Of a DNA stretch of 64,000 bases, positions 62,945 through 64,000 are shown one piece after another. The notes below the pieces were generated by a model that did no database searches, had not been told where the DNA came from, and was given only the letters and a program-made list of their open reading frames with translations. Numbering within the stretch: the stretch's first letter is position 1; every line of letters starts with the position of its first letter. The position numbers and the translations under genes are program-made. Origin of the DNA: Halorientalis regularis (GTDB taxonomy: Archaea; Halobacteriota; Halobacteria; Halobacteriales; Haloarculaceae); NCBI RefSeq assembly GCF_023698535.1, contig NZ_JALJCL010000004.1, forward strand, positions 186,001-250,000. Direction: 5' to 3'.

Positions 62945-63891
62945 TGGCTGACGAACACCAGTTCATCGAGGACGGCCTCCAGCGGACCCAGATCGACGAG
63001 TTCTTTGCCGACGAACTGGGCCGTGCGGGCTACGGCGGCATGGACGTCGCCAAGACGCCGATGGGGACCCAGATCGTCCTCAAGGCCGAAAAGCCCGGCA
63101 TGGTCATCGGCAAAGGCGGGAAGAACATCCGGAAGGTCACGACCGAACTCGAAGATCGGTTCGACCTCGAAGACCCCCAGATCGACGTGCAGGAGGTCGA
63201 GGAGCCGGACCTGAACGCCCGGATCGTCGCCGACCGCCTGGCCAACGCCCTCGAACGCGGCTGGTACTTCCGGAAGGCCGGTCACACAACCATCGACCGG
63301 ATCATGGAAGCCGGCGCACTCGGGGCCGAGATCGTCCTCTCGGGCAAAGTCACGGGCGCACGCTCACGCGTGGAGAAATTCAACCGTGGCTACATCAAGC
63401 ACAACGGCGAGCCCGCGGAGGAGATCGTCGACCACGGACAGGGGACGGCGGTCATGAAGCTCGGTACTATCGGCGTGGACGTGAAGATCATCCCGCCCAA
63501 CGCCCAGCTCCCCGACGACTTCCGCATCTACGAGGACGCGGACGTCGAGGAGTACGTCGAAGACGTCGAGGGCGAGAGCGTCGAGGAACTGCTGGAAGGC
63601 GAGCCGGAAGGCGAACCCGAAGCCGGCGACGAGGAGCCCGCGACGGGCGCGCCGCCGGAGGGTGACGAGGCCGAACCGGCAGACGAGGAAGTCGTCGAGG
63701 AGACCATCGACGAGGAAGTCGTCGACGAAGCCGACGACGAGGTCGAGGTTCCCGACGAGGAACCCGAAGACGTCGATATCGACGAACTCGACGACGCTAT
63801 CGAGTCCGAGGTCGACGACGAGACCGAGGCCGAAGCGGAAGAGCTGATGGACGAGATGGAAGACGAAGATGCCGAGGAGGATGAACAATGA
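62944..63891 (+). CDS. rps3: 30S ribosomal protein S3 (uS3) with long acidic tail
   Basis: 315 aa. The KH domain has MVIGKGGKNIRKVTTELEDRF (GKGG RNA-binding loop); the C-terminal domain is RKAGHTTIDRIMEAGALGAEIVLSGKV and GTAVMKLGTIGVDVKIIPP. Residues about 205-315 are an almost purely acidic tail (Glu/Asp/Ala/Pro), a known halophile trait that keeps the protein soluble at high salt. It overlaps rpl29 by 4 nt. Confidence 0.97.
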   Translation: MADEHQFIEDGLQRTQIDEFFADELGRAGYGGMDVAKTPMGTQIVLKAEKPGMVIGKGGKNIRKVTTELEDRFDLEDPQIDVQEVEEPDLNARIVADRLANALERGWYFRKAGHTTIDRIMEAGALGAEIVLSGKVTGARSRVEKFNRGYIKHNGEPAEEIVDHGQGTAVMKLGTIGVDVKIIPPNAQLPDDFRIYEDADVEEYVEDVEGESVEELLEGEPEGEPEAGDEEPATGAPPEGDEAEPADEEVVEETIDEEVVDEADDEVEVPDEEPEDVDIDELDDAIESEVDDETEAEAEELMDEMEDEDAEEDEQ

Positions 63892-64000
63892 CGATTCTCC
63901 ACCCGGACGAGATCCGCGACATGACGCCTGCCGAACGGGAGGCCGAACTCGAGGATCTGGAGACGGAGCTGCTGAACACCCAGGCCGTCCAGGCCGCGGG
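63888..64000 (+). CDS. rpl29: 50S ribosomal protein L29 (uL29), 5' part
   Basis: The 37 codons before the window edge read MTILHPDEIRDMTPAEREAE and continue LEDLETELLNTQAVQAAG, the N-terminal helix pair of uL29. It starts in an ATGA overlap with rps3. The 3' end lies outside the window. Confidence 0.93.
   Translation, partial: MTILHPDEIRDMTPAEREAELEDLETELLNTQAVQAA

Overview
The window reads as chromosomal DNA of an extremely halophilic archaeon (class Halobacteria). G+C is high, the proteins are strongly acidic, there are Tat-type lipoproteins and PGF-CTERM tails, start codons often sit leaderless behind TATA-like boxes, and many genes belong to families known only from haloarchaea. Ribosomal protein S19 and its neighbours resemble those of Haloarcula-like genera, but the genus is a guess.

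Layout. 1-11 kb: the end of a UspA-domain gene, a Kch-type potassium channel facing a pair of TrkA_C membrane proteins, a ubiquitin-like SAMP, gatD with a GNAT acetyltransferase, an ArsR-type regulator, a DUF5802 protein and a Vms1/VLRF1-like peptidyl-tRNA hydrolase. 10.5-14 kb: a SecD-like PGF-CTERM protein, frameshifted in its signal peptide, diverges from dgcN-dgcA. 14-30 kb: mainly housekeeping genes, namely a GCS2 ligase, a MinD-like ATPase, thrS, pspA, pyrG-guaA, a MoaB-type protein, an MDR oxidoreductase and a histidine kinase. 31-44 kb: a CARDB-repeat surface protein, an IDI-like Nudix protein, an Lrp regulator, carA and carB. carA and carB converge around about 4 kb of accessory DNA that contains a degraded duplication. 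43-57 kb: a Tat-lipoprotein solute-binding protein with a PAP2 enzyme, several haloarchaeal families without known function, a chemotaxis transducer and two FAD oxidoreductases. 57.1-57.7 kb: a tandem array built from the 3' end of tRNA-Gly(GCC), ending in the intact tRNA. 58.4 kb to the end: the S10-type ribosomal operon (SPOUT protein, L3, L4, L23, L2, S19, L22, S3, L29).

How genes work together. carA and carB supply carbamoyl phosphate and share an upstream motif, with an Lrp-type regulator beside carA. pyrG and the guaA PPase subunit are translationally coupled. dgcN-dgcA form a D-glutamate/N-acetyl-glutamate module. Most ribosomal genes overlap by 1-4 nt, and a 21-codon reading frame carrying a hairpin lies exactly between L2 and S19.

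Most unusual signals: (i) the 162-bp tRNA-Gly-derived tandem array; (ii) the coupled micro-ORF and hairpin before S19; (iii) five small lesions (two frameshifts and three in-frame stops) in otherwise good reading frames; (iv) the shared carA/carB motif; (v) perfect inverted repeats at the start points of the MinD-like and DUF5802 genes. No insertion sequence, integrase or CRISPR array was seen.
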